Positions 37,085 through 46,588 are shown, numbered from the stretch's first letter. The stretch is 64,000 nucleotides of DNA from Chryseobacterium echinoideorum (GCF_007474535.1 NZ_VKNW01000009.1:158853-222852), one strand, 5' to 3'. A program made the numbers and translations. The notes: generated from the letters alone by a model not told the origin.

Positions 37085-38287
37085 TTATTTTAAAATCTGA
37101 GTTTCCACACAGTCAAGTATATCTTTTGCAACATCTTCTTTAGATTTCAGCTCAAACTCAAGTTTTTCTGTTTTGGTAAAAATTTTTATCTTATTGGTGT
37201 CATTTTTAAAGCCGGCACCTTCATCACGTAGAGAATTGAGAATAATTAAATCTAAATTTTTCTTTTGCAGTTTAGCTTTTGCGTTTTCTTCTTCATTGTT
37301 GGTTTCCAAAGCAAATCCTACCAAAATCTGATGGTCTTTCTGTTCCCCCATTGTTTTAAGGATATCCGGATTTTTGACTAGTTCTATTGTTAATGTATCA
37401 TCATTTTTTTTAATTTTTTCTGAGGCAACTGCTTTTGGAGCATAATCCGCAACCGCGGCGCTTGCAATGGCAATATCAGATTTACTATAAAACTCAAAAA
37501 CTTTTTCGTACATTTCCTTTGCTGAAGTAATCTTGTGTAAATCAATATTTTCGTTGGTGATTTTTAAAGAAGAAGGTCCCGAAATAAGAATTACTTTTGC
37601 CCCTCTTTTTGCTGCTTCTTCAGCCAAGGAATATCCCATTTTTCCTGAAGAATGATTCCCGATAAACCGTACAGGATCAATCGCTTCGTAAGTAGGTCCG
37701 GCCGTTACAAGTACAGTTTTTCCGGCTAAACTTTTCTTATCAATAGGATCAAAAAAACTTTCTATAGTTTTTACAATTGTTTCCGGTTCTGCCATTCTTC
37801 CCTGTCCGAAAAGACCGCTTGCAAGCTCTCCGCTTTCAGCAGGAATAACGATGTGTCCGAAATCTTCTGCCATTTCCAGATTATTTTTGGTGGAAGGATG
37901 CTGATACATATCCAGATCCATTGCCGGAGCAATAAAAACAGGACATTTTGCGGACATATAAATAGCAATCAAAAGATTGTCGCATATTCCGTGGATCATT
38001 TTTGCCAAAGTATTTGCCGTGCACGGTGCAACCAAAATAATATCAGCCCAAAGTGCCATTTCTACATGGCTGTTCCAGGTTCCGTTTTCACTGTAAAACT
38101 CAGAGTATACCGGTTTTTTTGAAAGAGTAGAAAGGCTTAGTTTTGTAACAAAATGTTCTGTTTCCGGAGACATGATTACCTGTACTTCCGCTTCTTTTTT
38201 AATAAGCTCTCTGATGAGAAAATGAATTTTATAAGCCGCAATTCCACCAGAAACTGCAATGAGAATTTTTTTTCCGGAAATACTCAT
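37085..38287 (-). CDS. coaBC: Bifunctional phosphopantothenoylcysteine decarboxylase / phosphopantothenate--cysteine ligase
   Basis: Two consecutive steps of coenzyme A synthesis in one chain. 400 residues: N-terminal flavin decarboxylase (GKKILIAVSGGIAAYKIHFL, then APCTANTLAKMIHGICDNLL with the catalytic-site region PAMDLDMYQHP) and C-terminal ligase (VLVTAGPTYEAIDPVRFIGN, KKNDDTLTIELVKNPDIL). Full length, in the bamD-recN block. Confidence 0.97.
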   Translation of the reverse strand: MSISGKKILIAVSGGIAAYKIHFLIRELIKKEAEVQVIMSPETEHFVTKLSLSTLSKKPVYSEFYSENGTWNSHVEMALWADIILVAPCTANTLAKMIHGICDNLLIAIYMSAKCPVFIAPAMDLDMYQHPSTKNNLEMAEDFGHIVIPAESGELASGLFGQGRMAEPETIVKTIESFFDPIDKKSLAGKTVLVTAGPTYEAIDPVRFIGNHSSGKMGYSLAEEAAKRGAKVILISGPSSLKITNENIDLHKITSAKEMYEKVFEFYSKSDIAIASAAVADYAPKAVASEKIKKNDDTLTIELVKNPDILKTMGEQKDHQILVGFALETNNEEENAKAKLQKKNLDLIILNSLRDEGAGFKNDTNKIKIFTKTEKLEFELKSKEDVAKDILDCVETQILK

Positions 38288-38346
38288 GAAATTGTTTTTA
38301 AACGTCTAATTTACTTATTTTTTTTCAATAAGCTCAATATAAACAG

Positions 38347-38380
38347 CAAAGGTCATAAAAGAATTCTTCTATGACCTTTG
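38347..38380. terminator. Hairpin between rpoZ and coaBC
   Basis: Perfect 11-bp inverted repeat caaaggtcata / tatgacctttg around a central gaattc. On the minus strand only a modest T-rich stretch follows, so it may attenuate rather than fully end transcription from rpoZ. Confidence 0.5.
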
Positions 38381-38400
38381 CCTATAATATTAAAATTTGA

Positions 38401-38727
38401 TTATTTCTGTCTGTCTTCAGTTTTTCTGAAGTATACATCATCATCCAGCCATTCTTGGATTGCGATAGAGGTAGGTTTTGGAAGCTTTTCGTAATGTTTT
38501 GAGATTTCAATCTGCTCTCTGTTTTCAAAAACTTCTTCCAAAGTAGAGTTGTGTACTGCAAATTCGTCTAGTTTGTTGTGCAATTCAGTACGGATTTCTG
38601 CATTGATCTGCTCTGCTCTTTTTCCCATGATGACAATAGCTTCATAGATTGAGCCTACTTTGTCTTCAATCTTATCTTTATCGTAAGTAATGGTGTTTAC
38701 TTCTGCTTTTGTATCTTTTACGCTCAT
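38401..38727 (-). CDS. rpoZ: DNA-directed RNA polymerase omega subunit, Bacteroidota form
   Basis: 108 residues, including KVGSIYEAIVIMGKRAEQINAEI, the omega/Rpb6 core helix motif, and the C-terminal EKLPKPTSIAIQEWLDDDVYFRK typical of the Bacteroidota form. It stabilises beta-prime in core RNA polymerase. The gene sits between bamD and coaBC, the usual position in this phylum. Confidence 0.88.
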   Translation of the reverse strand: MSVKDTKAEVNTITYDKDKIEDKVGSIYEAIVIMGKRAEQINAEIRTELHNKLDEFAVHNSTLEEVFENREQIEISKHYEKLPKPTSIAIQEWLDDDVYFRKTEDRQK

Positions 38728-38769
38728 TTTGAGAAAATTAATTTAATTATAAGTTGGCAAATTTACGAA

Positions 38770-39765
38770 TTATCTTTGAATTCTGAAAGTTGCTGCCGGT
38801 GGAGGGGTATTTATTACTGCGCTGTCTCTCTGGATCTGCTTTGCCTGCTTTTCGTTGGAGATTTGATCTTTAATGTGCTGCTCTGTTTTGGAGTCTGCAG
38901 CAAGCTTGTCAGCCATTTTTTTCTGTCTTGCTGTAAGAATGGCAATCTTTTCTTCAGTTTGTTTCTTTACCACAGCAAAATCTTTCTTTTCTTTTTCAAG
39001 TTTTTCCCTTAAATCTAAAGCTGTCTTAGAATATTCTGTATCGGGAAGTTCCTTTTCTACTTGTCTGGTGAATGCCAAAGCACTTTCAATACGTTCTTCT
39101 TTGAGGTCGTAAACAGAGTTTTGAGCTAAAAGGTAACGTGCCTTCATGACATAATCATAGATTTTCGGACGAAGTTTTGTGCTCGGAAAGTCATTCAATA
39201 CATTTTCAAATGCTACAACAGTAGATTTATAATCTCCCATTTTGAAATATTGCTTAGCATTTTCGTAGGCTTTGAATTCTAGTTTATAAGAAAGCTCGTC
39301 AATCATCGTATTGATGTTTTTTGATCTTTCAGAAGAAGGGTAATTGTTGATAAAGTCCTGAAGCTCATTAATCGCCAATTCTGTGCTCGACTGGTCTAAG
39401 TTATAATCCATAGAACCATTGTAGTAGCACAAAGCCGACATATAGGCAGCCTCTTCTTTTCGGCTGTCCTGAGGAAAACTTACTGCGAAATTTTTAAACT
39501 GATTTCCTGCAAGTCTGTAATTTTTATCATAATAATTGGCATACGCAGAATTGAATACTACATTCGGAGCATCATCTGTTCCTGCCACAAGATTAGGAAG
39601 CCTGTCATATAATGCCAAAGCATTTTTCCATTTCTTTTTGGCAAAATTTTCGTTAGCGGTTTTCAGAATGAAGTTTTTGTCTGCGCTTCTCAATGCTTTT
39701 TCCTGCTGACTTTTACATGCTGCCAAAACAGCTACGGCGAAAATACCTAAAAAATATTTTTTCAT
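38770..39765 (-). CDS. bamD: Outer membrane protein assembly factor BamD
   Basis: 331-residue lipoprotein (MKKYFLGIFAVAVLAAC) of the BAM complex. It contains TPR-like helical repeats (NENFAKKKWKNALALYDRLP, AYANYYDKNYRLAGNQFKNF, NAKQYFKMGDYKSTVVAFEN) and a C-terminal Lys/Gln-rich coil. Size and order with rpoZ and coaBC fit BamD of Bacteroidota. Confidence 0.92.
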   Translation of the reverse strand: MKKYFLGIFAVAVLAACKSQQEKALRSADKNFILKTANENFAKKKWKNALALYDRLPNLVAGTDDAPNVVFNSAYANYYDKNYRLAGNQFKNFAVSFPQDSRKEEAAYMSALCYYNGSMDYNLDQSSTELAINELQDFINNYPSSERSKNINTMIDELSYKLEFKAYENAKQYFKMGDYKSTVVAFENVLNDFPSTKLRPKIYDYVMKARYLLAQNSVYDLKEERIESALAFTRQVEKELPDTEYSKTALDLREKLEKEKKDFAVVKKQTEEKIAILTARQKKMADKLAADSKTEQHIKDQISNEKQAKQIQRDSAVINTPPPAATFRIQR

Positions 39766-39938
39766 ATATAATGTAACAGTTCACGGGTTTACCGTACTAT
39801 CAATTTGCAAAAATATAACTTTTTTGCTAAAAGATTTTTTTTTATGATTATTTAACGTTAAAACAGCTAGTAAAGTATTTCCAAAGGTGAAATTAATTAG
39901 TTTAAGGTATTATTTTTAAAAAAGATTCTGTTAAATTT

Positions 39939-40568
39939 TCATTCTGATGCGTATCCCAAAAGTGCAAAAACACTCATCAGCAAATTCATCTTCACCTTTT
40001 TTTCCGCCTCTTTCTGATAAGATTCTGGATCTTTATGAGGAACGTATAATTCATAAAAATTTTTATTTCGTATCACAAAAAGCGTAGAGCCAATCACTGT
40101 AGTGAGTAAGTCTTCCGGCTTTGGAGTAAAAGTGAAAACGCCTGTTGTAACTCCTTTTTTGATTACCTCATCCAGTTTTCTTACAAAAAGTTGGTAGAAT
40201 TCCATCAGTTCATCTTTAAGACTTTCGGTGTGGCGAAGTTCCTGAGTGACAAAACCATGGAAATAATTGTATTTAAACAGTTGATTAATAATATATTTAA
40301 TCATTTCTTTCATCTGCATTTCAGGTTTGCCATTTTTAATGGTGTCTGCAAATTCAGAAAAATTTTCTCTGGTCTTGAGGATCCGATATTGGTAGAGCGC
40401 AGACATCATCTTCTCTTTTGAGCCAAAATAGTAAGAAATCATTGCCACATTGATGTTGGCTTTTGTAGAAATATCTCTTACAGAGGTGCCTTCATATCCT
40501 TTTTGGGCAATCAGTTCTTCCGCAACACCCAGAATGTGCATTTGCTTTTCTGAAAATTTTTTTGCCAT
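39939..40568 (-). CDS. TetR/AcrR family transcriptional regulator
   Basis: About 209 residues from MAKKFSEKQMHILGVAEELI; the frame is open 16 codons further up, with two more Met codons, so the start is uncertain. The N-terminal TetR helix-turn-helix is clear (KGYEGTSVRDISTKANINVAMISYYFGSKEKMM). The C-terminal ligand domain has no recognised family. Its target could be neighbouring or distant; no transport gene adjoins it. Divergent from tatD. Confidence 0.88.
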   Translation of the reverse strand: MAKKFSEKQMHILGVAEELIAQKGYEGTSVRDISTKANINVAMISYYFGSKEKMMSALYQYRILKTRENFSEFADTIKNGKPEMQMKEMIKYIINQLFKYNYFHGFVTQELRHTESLKDELMEFYQLFVRKLDEVIKKGVTTGVFTFTPKPEDLLTTVIGSTLFVIRNKNFYELYVPHKDPESYQKEAEKKVKMNLLMSVFALLGYASE

Positions 40569-40660
40569 GTATTCAGTTTTAGTAAAAATAGTCATTTTTT
40601 CTTCTGTTATAAACATTTGCTTAATTATTTTTAATCTGGCTTAAATATGTATTTTTGACA

Positions 40661-41287
40661 ATGCAAATTTTTGATTTTCATCATCATAAGAAAAAAGTGA
40701 GCTTCGGGATCTATAATTTGGACTTGGATGAGAAACCTTGTGATTTTCCTTATTCTGTGGGAATTCATCCTAAGGATATTGATACGGGTAATTTTGATAA
40801 TCAATTAGACTGGGTTAGATCAATGATCTTGCAAAACTGTTTTGCGATAGGTGAGTGCGGTTTAGACTCTTTGGTTTCGGTTGATCAGAAAATTCAGGAA
40901 GAAGTTTTTTTGAAACAAATTGAGATCGCTAATGAAGTGAGAAAACCTATGATTATTCATTGTGTAAGAAAATATTATGAAATATTTTCATTCAGGAAAT
41001 TTTCGCAGCAGCCGATGATTATTCATGGTTTTAATAAAAAACAAAATATTGCCGATGATTTGCTCAAGAATAATTTCTATCTAAGTTTTGGAAAAGCGGT
41101 TCTCTATAATTTATCTTTGCAGAATACGATGAAAAAAGTTCCTTTGGATAGAATGTTTTTGGAAACTGATAACGATAACTTTAGTCTTGAAGAATTGTAT
41201 GCTAAAGTAGCAGAGCTCAAAGGGATTTCTTTGGAACGGCTTCAATCACAGATTTTAGAAAATTTAGAAACAATACAAAATGGATAA
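40661..41287 (+). CDS. TatD family hydrolase (short form)
   Basis: About 208 residues from ATG 40661. Metal-site motifs: FDFHHHKK (the HxH pair), GIHPKD, GECGLDSLV, MIIHCVRKY, IIHGFNKK and ETDNDN. It is shorter than the usual ~255 residues, as the loops between motifs are reduced, which is common in Bacteroidota. Its stop overlaps the tcdA start by 8 bp, so tatD-tcdA-rnpA read as an operon. Confidence 0.88.
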   Translation: MQIFDFHHHKKKVSFGIYNLDLDEKPCDFPYSVGIHPKDIDTGNFDNQLDWVRSMILQNCFAIGECGLDSLVSVDQKIQEEVFLKQIEIANEVRKPMIIHCVRKYYEIFSFRKFSQQPMIIHGFNKKQNIADDLLKNNFYLSFGKAVLYNLSLQNTMKKVPLDRMFLETDNDNFSLEELYAKVAELKGISLERLQSQILENLETIQNG

Positions 41288-42005
41288 ATACTGGCTGGAA
41301 AGAACTGAACTTCTCATTAAAGAAGACGGCTTGGAGAAACTGGATAAAGCATCTGTTCTGGTTGTAGGATTGGGAGGTGTCGGCTCGTTTGCAGCAGAAT
41401 TTCTTGCCAGAGCGGGCGTTGGAAATATGACGATTGTTGACGGAGATACTGTTGATATTACCAACATCAACAGACAATTGCCTGCCCTTCGATCAACTGT
41501 CGGAAAGCATAAAGTAGAAGTGGTTGCAGAAAGGCTTTTAGATATTAACCCCGAATTAAATTTAACCAAGATAAATGAATTTCTAAATCCGGACAGAATG
41601 GAAGAGATCCTGGATAATGGAGGTTTTGATTTTGTTTTGGATTGTATAGACAGTGTAACGCCAAAACTTGCACTTATTATTGCTGCAAGACGTCGCAAGA
41701 TAAAAATTGTAAGTTCTATGGGAGCCGGAGGAAAATCTGACCCTTCAAAAGTCTTGGTTCGCGACATCAGCAAAACACAGCATTGTCATTTGGCAAGACA
41801 AATCAGAAAAAGATTAAAAAAAGTAAAAATTGATAAAGGTGTCCGTTGTGTTTTTTCTGATGAAATTCAGGATGAAAGCAGCCTGAAAATGACAGACGGG
41901 AGCAATTATAAAAGATCTTTTTATGGGACAATAAGTTTTCTTCCTGCTATTTTCGGATTGTATGCAGCAGCAGAAGTCATTAATTATTTAGTGAAAAAAA
42001 ATTAA
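41280..42005 (+). CDS. tcdA: tRNA threonylcarbamoyladenosine dehydratase
   Basis: ThiF/E1-like ATPase that cyclises t6A37 of tRNA to ct6A. 241 residues: begins YWLERTELLIKEDGLEKL, nucleotide motif VVGLGGVGSFAAEFLARAGV (27-46), DGDTVDITNINRQLPAL, and conserved Cys region CVFSDE. Overlaps tatD upstream and rnpA downstream (TAATG). Confidence 0.92.
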   Translation: MDKYWLERTELLIKEDGLEKLDKASVLVVGLGGVGSFAAEFLARAGVGNMTIVDGDTVDITNINRQLPALRSTVGKHKVEVVAERLLDINPELNLTKINEFLNPDRMEEILDNGGFDFVLDCIDSVTPKLALIIAARRRKIKIVSSMGAGGKSDPSKVLVRDISKTQHCHLARQIRKRLKKVKIDKGVRCVFSDEIQDESSLKMTDGSNYKRSFYGTISFLPAIFGLYAAAEVINYLVKKN

Positions 42006-42385
42006 TGTCTGATTATACATATCAAAAAACAGAAAAGCTCAAGAAGAAGGCCGAGATTGATTTGCTTTTTGCTAAAGGTAAATGGAAGACTTTTGGAAAT
42101 CTGCGGATTATTATTCTTAGAAATCATCCTGAATTGCAGTCTGGCGGAATAAAGTTTGGGGTTTCTGTTTCTAAACGATATTTTAAAAAAGCAGTGCATC
42201 GAAATCGTGTAAAACGTCTTTTGAGAGAATCTTACCGATTGAATAAAGCTTTATTCACAGAAAGTTTCGGAGACAAAACAGTCGCCATGCTTTTTTGGGT
42301 TTCAAATGAAATGCCTGTGAAGTTTCAGGAGGTAGAGTCTCAGTTTATTAGTCTTTGCGAATCTCAGAAGAAAAGTAAAAACTGA
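42005..42385 (+). CDS. rnpA: Ribonuclease P protein component
   Basis: 126 residues. Helps RNase P RNA mature tRNA 5' ends. Signature RNRVKRLLRESYR at residues 66-78 and the upstream LRIIILRN and FGVSVSKRYFKKAVH strands are diagnostic. Start overlaps the tcdA stop by one base. As often in this phylum it is not next to rpmH. Confidence 0.95.
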   Translation: MSDYTYQKTEKLKKKAEIDLLFAKGKWKTFGNLRIIILRNHPELQSGGIKFGVSVSKRYFKKAVHRNRVKRLLRESYRLNKALFTESFGDKTVAMLFWVSNEMPVKFQEVESQFISLCESQKKSKN

Positions 42386-42536
42386 TTTTACGGGACGAAG
42401 GGTAACATTCTTCTCAAATAAATCTTATGAATGTGTTGTTCAAAACAAATGGTATTTAATAATCCCGAATAATTTTCACCAAAGATTTGTATTATTTATA
42501 TTTTTTGTAGCTTTAGTCAAACAATTGACGAATAAA

Positions 42537-43136
42537 ATGTTAGATCAAATTCCCTATTTATCTTTTTTCTTGAGTGCTTTTATTGGAATCGGGCTTGCTG
42601 CTGCAACAGGTTTTCGTGTTTTCTTGCCTATGTTTGCTGTTAGTTTAGCATCTTATTTTCAATGGATTCCTTCGCTTGAGACTTTTGAGTGGCTTTCGTC
42701 ACTTCCTGCGCTTATCACCACCGGGATTGCAACTTTGGCAGAAATTTTAGCATATTATATTCCTGTTGTTGATAATTTTTTAGATACAGTTTCGGTTCCT
42801 ATGGCAACTATAGCAGGTTCTATTCTTTTTGCGAGCCAGTTTGCGGATTTGGGAACACTTCCACAATGGGGATTGGCGCTTATTGCCGGTGGCGGAACTG
42901 CGGCAACGATCAGTTCTGGATTTGCGGGGATTAGAGCTGCTTCTACAGCCACAACCGCAGGATTGGGCAACAATGTTGTAGGAACCACAGAAACGGCAGG
43001 AGCAGGAATTATGGCTGTTTTAGCAATGGTTGCTCCTTTTATAGCGGTTGTTTTAGCGATCTTATGTGTGGTTTTGATTGTTTTTTTCGGAAGAAAAGCT
43101 TGGAGGAAGTTAAGGGAATCAAGGATAAAGCAATAA
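42537..43136 (+). CDS. DUF4126 domain-containing membrane protein
   Basis: 199 residues from ATG 42537 (a TTG 12 bp upstream is in frame but less likely). The sequence is hydrophobic and Ala/Gly rich, with about five helices; GIGLAAATGFRVFLPMF, LAEILAYYIPVVDNFLDTVSVP and STATTAGLGNNVVGT are the DUF4126 pattern. Function unknown. The C-terminal Arg/Lys tail is likely cytoplasmic. Confidence 0.88.
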   Translation: MLDQIPYLSFFLSAFIGIGLAAATGFRVFLPMFAVSLASYFQWIPSLETFEWLSSLPALITTGIATLAEILAYYIPVVDNFLDTVSVPMATIAGSILFASQFADLGTLPQWGLALIAGGGTAATISSGFAGIRAASTATTAGLGNNVVGTTETAGAGIMAVLAMVAPFIAVVLAILCVVLIVFFGRKAWRKLRESRIKQ

Positions 43137-43138
43137 GG

Positions 43139-43621
43139 GTGATTAAAACAAAGTTTTCAGTTAGAGCTTATTTTGTAGGGGGAATATTTTTATTTTCTGT
43201 GTTTTTGATAATAAAAATTTTACCAACATCTTTGTCTTCTAATAATATTGATTTATTTCATAAAATATTTATTCTCTTAATAACTATTTTTATGTTTGTA
43301 TCTTTTTTTAGCGAAATAAGAACAAAAACAATAATTTTTCAGATAAATAGAAGAGATATTGTGGTAAAGTCTTTTTTCGGCATATTTTCTAAAATATATA
43401 TGAAAAATGAAATAAACGGCTGGAAATATAGCAGGGTAGTATATAGAGGTAATATTTACGAATATCTTTATTTGTATAAAGAAGGAAATAAGATTGCTAA
43501 AATTTCACAATATTATCATCGGAATTATTCTAAAGTCAAGAATAAAATTCAGAACGATTTTAAATATCTAGGATACGAAAAACCATCTTTAATACAAAAT
43601 CTTAAAGATATTTTTAGATAA
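43139..43621 (+). CDS. Small membrane protein with a PH-like tail, unknown
   Basis: About 160 residues from the GTG at 43139, immediately after the DUF4126 stop. An ATG at 43064 is in frame but would overlap that gene by 73 bp. Two membrane helices (AYFVGGIFLFSVFLIIKI, KIFILLITIFMFVSFF) and a soluble tail (TIIFQINRRDIVVKSFFG, INGWKYSRVVYRG) that reads like a PH-type beta domain. No family recognised. Confidence 0.6.
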   Translation: MIKTKFSVRAYFVGGIFLFSVFLIIKILPTSLSSNNIDLFHKIFILLITIFMFVSFFSEIRTKTIIFQINRRDIVVKSFFGIFSKIYMKNEINGWKYSRVVYRGNIYEYLYLYKEGNKIAKISQYYHRNYSKVKNKIQNDFKYLGYEKPSLIQNLKDIFR

Positions 43622-43639
43622 ACTTATGAGAATAGAGTA

Positions 43640-44392
43640 CTACATCTTAATCAAGAAATCGTCTCTGTCATTCAAAAACTGAAAATGGTTTCTAAACTTG
43701 TTTAGTTCGGATAAATTTAGTTCTGATGAGATCAGATTTCCTTTTTTTGTTGAGATTTCTTTTCCGTCTGCAAAAAAACTATGAGAACTTTCCTGATAAA
43801 AAAGATTATTACCATCCGTACCAATTCTGTTTACCCCAAAAACAAAAGACATATTTTCTATAGCTCTTGCTTTTAGGAGATGTTTCCAGGCTTCGACTCT
43901 TTTTTCAGGCCAGTTGGCAACATATATTATAGCATCGTAATCATCATTATTTCTTGAGAAAACAGGAAAACGAAGATCATAGCAAACCTGTAACAGAAAG
44001 CGGATTCCTAAATATTCAACAATAACCCGTTCTTTCCCTGGTGTATAGACCTTATCTTCTCCTGAAAAAGAAAACAAGTGTCTTTTATCATAGAAAACAA
44101 CTTCTGAGTCAGGTTTTACAAAATACATTCTGTTGTAAAAATTACCTTCTGATTCCACAGGAGCACTTCCGCAAAAAGCGGCATTTTTTTCTTTAGCCAT
44201 TTCCTTTAAGAACTCCAAAGACTCTCCGTTACGATCCGAAACATTAGCAGCATCCATACAAAAGCCGGTAGAAAACATTTCAGGAAGAATGTAAAGGTCT
44301 GCTTTTTCATCTTTGAGTTCATTTATTATATTTTCAAAGTTTTTTAATTTGTTTTTCCAGACAATGTCTAAGTTAATTCCTGTAATTTTCAT
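43640..44392 (-). CDS. Nitrilase-family hydrolase, omega-amidase-like
   Basis: 250-residue C-N hydrolase. Catalytic residues: E38 in LPEMF, K103 in YDKRHLFS and C137 in QVCYDLRFPVF. The motif spacing and KRHLFSFSGED match the YafV/Nit2 branch, which deamidates alpha-keto-glutaramate-type compounds. Cytoplasmic; convergent with the gene at 43139. Confidence 0.9.
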   Translation of the reverse strand: MKITGINLDIVWKNKLKNFENIINELKDEKADLYILPEMFSTGFCMDAANVSDRNGESLEFLKEMAKEKNAAFCGSAPVESEGNFYNRMYFVKPDSEVVFYDKRHLFSFSGEDKVYTPGKERVIVEYLGIRFLLQVCYDLRFPVFSRNNDDYDAIIYVANWPEKRVEAWKHLLKARAIENMSFVFGVNRIGTDGNNLFYQESSHSFFADGKEISTKKGNLISSELNLSELNKFRNHFQFLNDRDDFLIKM

Positions 44393-44496
44393 AATACTTG
44401 TTTAATCTTCCATAAAAATACAGCTTTAAACTGATTTCGGTTTTATTTTTGATGAAGATATTTTTTATATGATCTTTTAAACTAAAAAATCTATTT

Positions 44497-44934
44497 ATGA
44501 AAAAAATGATTTTATTACTGATGCTTTTCGCGGGTATTATTACCAATGCTCAGGCTTACACAGGAAAAGGTGATCAGAAAGTCAATTTAGGACTCAATGC
44601 ATGGGGATACGGAACAGGAGTAACGGCAACCTATGACTACGGTCTCAGTGATGTTATCTCAATTGGGGCAGGAGGGAATGCTTATTTTGACAATTACAGA
44701 GACAATAATAAAGACAACAGAGTTTTTATTTTTGGTCGTCTGAATTTTCATTTAAAAGAAGCGTTGGATCTTCCTGAGCAATTGGATCTTTATCCGGGTG
44801 TTGATCTTGGAGTTCTTGGCAGAGATTTCGGGATTGGGGCTCATATTGGTGCAAGGTATTTCTTTACCGACAAAGTTGGTGTTTTTGCTGAGGTTGGAAA
44901 TAACGGAAGCTTAGGAGTTTCCTTTAATTTTTAA
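44497..44934 (+). CDS. DUF6646 family outer-membrane-type protein
   Basis: 145 residues with a signal peptide (ending ITNAQA) and alternating strands (VNLGLNAWGYGTGVTATYDYGL, AEVGNNGSLGVSFNF) of a small beta-barrel. The AYTGKGDQKVNLGLNAWG start matches the Flavobacteriia family DUF6646. It ends in Phe, as outer-membrane barrels do. Role unknown. Confidence 0.8.
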   Translation: MKKMILLLMLFAGIITNAQAYTGKGDQKVNLGLNAWGYGTGVTATYDYGLSDVISIGAGGNAYFDNYRDNNKDNRVFIFGRLNFHLKEALDLPEQLDLYPGVDLGVLGRDFGIGAHIGARYFFTDKVGVFAEVGNNGSLGVSFNF

Positions 44935-44954
44935 AAACAATATCATTATATGAC

Positions 44955-44985
44955 AAAGCTTCTCATTACGAGGAGCTTTTTTATT
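44955..44985 (+). terminator. Terminator after the DUF6646 gene
   Basis: aaagcttctc / gaggagcttt (44955-44964, 44970-44979; one G-T pair) followed by Ts. Confidence 0.8.
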
Positions 44986-45014
44986 TGGCATCCTATTGAT
45001 AATTGTTACCTTTG
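44984..45014 (+). promoter_or_regulatory. Bacteroidota-type promoter of rseP
   Basis: TTTG at 44984-44987, 19-bp spacer, then TAccTTTG at 45007-45014, an exact fit to the Bacteroidota -33/-7 consensus, 24 bp before the rseP ATG. Confidence 0.75.
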
Positions 45015-45038
45015 CAAATTAAAATCTAAAAACAATTA

Positions 45039-46385
45039 ATGGAATTAGCGATTAAGATCTTTCAATTTATATTGAGTATTTCTATTTTAGTAATTCTTCA
45101 CGAGCTTGGACATTTTTTACCAGCAAAATGGTTCAAAACCAAAGTGGAGAAATTTTACCTTTTCTTTGATCCTTGGTTTTCTGTTGTGAAAAAGAAAATA
45201 GGAGAAACCGAATACGGGATTGGATGGCTTCCGTTCGGAGGTTATGTGAAAATTGCCGGAATGGTGGATGAAAGCATGGATACCGAACAACTAAAACAGC
45301 CTGCACAACCCTGGGAATTCAGAGCAAAACCGGCTTGGCAAAGATTGATTATCATGCTTGGTGGAGTAACGGTAAACTTTTTTCTGGCTTGGATTATTTA
45401 CGGATGTCTTTCGTTTTTTAACGGAGAAACTGTTTTCGACAGCACAAAAATAGATGCCCCAATGAATTATACTCATGTTGCAAAAGCGATGGGTTTTCAG
45501 GATGGTGATAAAATCTTAAAAGTTGATGGAAAAGTTCAGAATAATCTTGATAAACTTTCATTAGATATATTATTGAGTGACGACATTACTGTTCTGAGAA
45601 ATGGTAAAGAGGTTACCTTCCAAACAAATGACGACGGTAAAGCTTTAGCCTTTAAAGATGCAAACCCGAAAGCATTTCTTACACCAAGATATCCTGCGGT
45701 AATTGATTCTATATATAATCCCCAAACGGCAGCTGCAGGTTTAAAAGTTGGTGATCAGGTAATTTCAGCAAACGGAAAGAAAATTGCTTATTACGACGAA
45801 TTTCAGGAAGTAGTAAGAAATAATGCAGGAAAAGACCTTAATATTGAAGTTTCAAGAGCTGGAACAGTTCAGCCATTGGTTTTACAGGTTTCAAAAGAGG
45901 GAACTTTAGGTCTGGCTTCTTATAAACAATTGACAAAATATGCTGAAACCAAACATTTTACTTTTGCACAATCAATTGGAAGAGGTTTTACGAGAAGCAT
46001 TGAAAGTTTGACTTATCAGGTAAAGCAGTTTAAACTGGTTTTCAATTCGAAAGTACAAGGATATAAAAAAGTAGGTGGTCCGTTGGCAATTATCAAAAAT
46101 ATGCCTGTTGACAAAGCTCAAGATGGAAGTGTATCAATAGACTGGACAATGTTCTGGAGTTTTACTGCGATGTTCTCCGTTTGGTTAGCATTTTTGAATC
46201 TAATTCCAATCCCCGGATTAGATGGGGGGCATGTTATTTTCACCTTATATGAAATGATCGTAGGAAAGCCTGTTCCGCAAAAAGTTCTGGAAAATGCTCA
46301 AATGGTTGGGGTTATCTTCCTGTTAGGCTTAATGTTACTGATTTTTGGAGCAGATATTTTTAAAATTATCACGAATAAATTTTAA
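45039..46385 (+). CDS. rseP: Site-2 protease RseP
   Basis: Membrane metalloprotease that cuts anti-sigma factors or signal-peptide remnants inside the membrane. 448 residues: H21-E22-L-G-H25 in the first helix, PDZ domains around residues 125-290 (DGDKILKVDGKVQNNL, VGDQVISANGKKIAY), and the third zinc-ligand motif NLIPIPGLDGGHVIF. Full length. Monocistronic with its own clear promoter. Confidence 0.96.
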   Translation: MELAIKIFQFILSISILVILHELGHFLPAKWFKTKVEKFYLFFDPWFSVVKKKIGETEYGIGWLPFGGYVKIAGMVDESMDTEQLKQPAQPWEFRAKPAWQRLIIMLGGVTVNFFLAWIIYGCLSFFNGETVFDSTKIDAPMNYTHVAKAMGFQDGDKILKVDGKVQNNLDKLSLDILLSDDITVLRNGKEVTFQTNDDGKALAFKDANPKAFLTPRYPAVIDSIYNPQTAAAGLKVGDQVISANGKKIAYYDEFQEVVRNNAGKDLNIEVSRAGTVQPLVLQVSKEGTLGLASYKQLTKYAETKHFTFAQSIGRGFTRSIESLTYQVKQFKLVFNSKVQGYKKVGGPLAIIKNMPVDKAQDGSVSIDWTMFWSFTAMFSVWLAFLNLIPIPGLDGGHVIFTLYEMIVGKPVPQKVLENAQMVGVIFLLGLMLLIFGADIFKIITNKF

Positions 46386-46412
46386 TTTTTTTTAAAAATC
46401 TAATTAAAAAAA

Positions 46413-46444
46413 TTTGCGTGTTTTAAATATCCGTCCTATATTTG
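46413..46444 (+). promoter_or_regulatory. Promoter of tRNA-Asn
   Basis: TTTG at 46413-46416, 20-bp spacer and TATATTTG at 46437-46444, 22 bp before the mature tRNA 5' end. Confidence 0.75.
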
Positions 46445-46466
46445 CACCACTTAAAAACAATGACAT

Positions 46467-46540
46467 TCCTCCTTAGCTCAGTTGGTTAGAGCATCTGACT
46501 GTTAATCAGAGGGTCGCTGGTTCGAGCCCAGCAGGAGGAG
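46467..46540 (+). tRNA. tRNA-Asn (GTT)
   Basis: 74 nt with a complete cloverleaf: acceptor stem TCCTCCT / AGGAGGA, D arm GCTCAGTTGGTTAGAGC, anticodon stem TCTGA / TCAGA with loop CTGTTAA (anticodon GTT at 46501-46503), and T arm CTGGTTCGAGCCCAG. CCA is not encoded. Confidence 0.97.
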
Positions 46541-46554
46541 CTAATTAAGATCGG

Positions 46555-46588
46555 GCACTTACAAAAATGTAGGTGCTTTTTTATTTTT
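46555..46588 (+). terminator. Terminator after tRNA-Asn
   Basis: gcacttaca / tgtaggtgc (46555-46563, 46568-46576, one G-T pair) followed by a long T run. Confidence 0.88.
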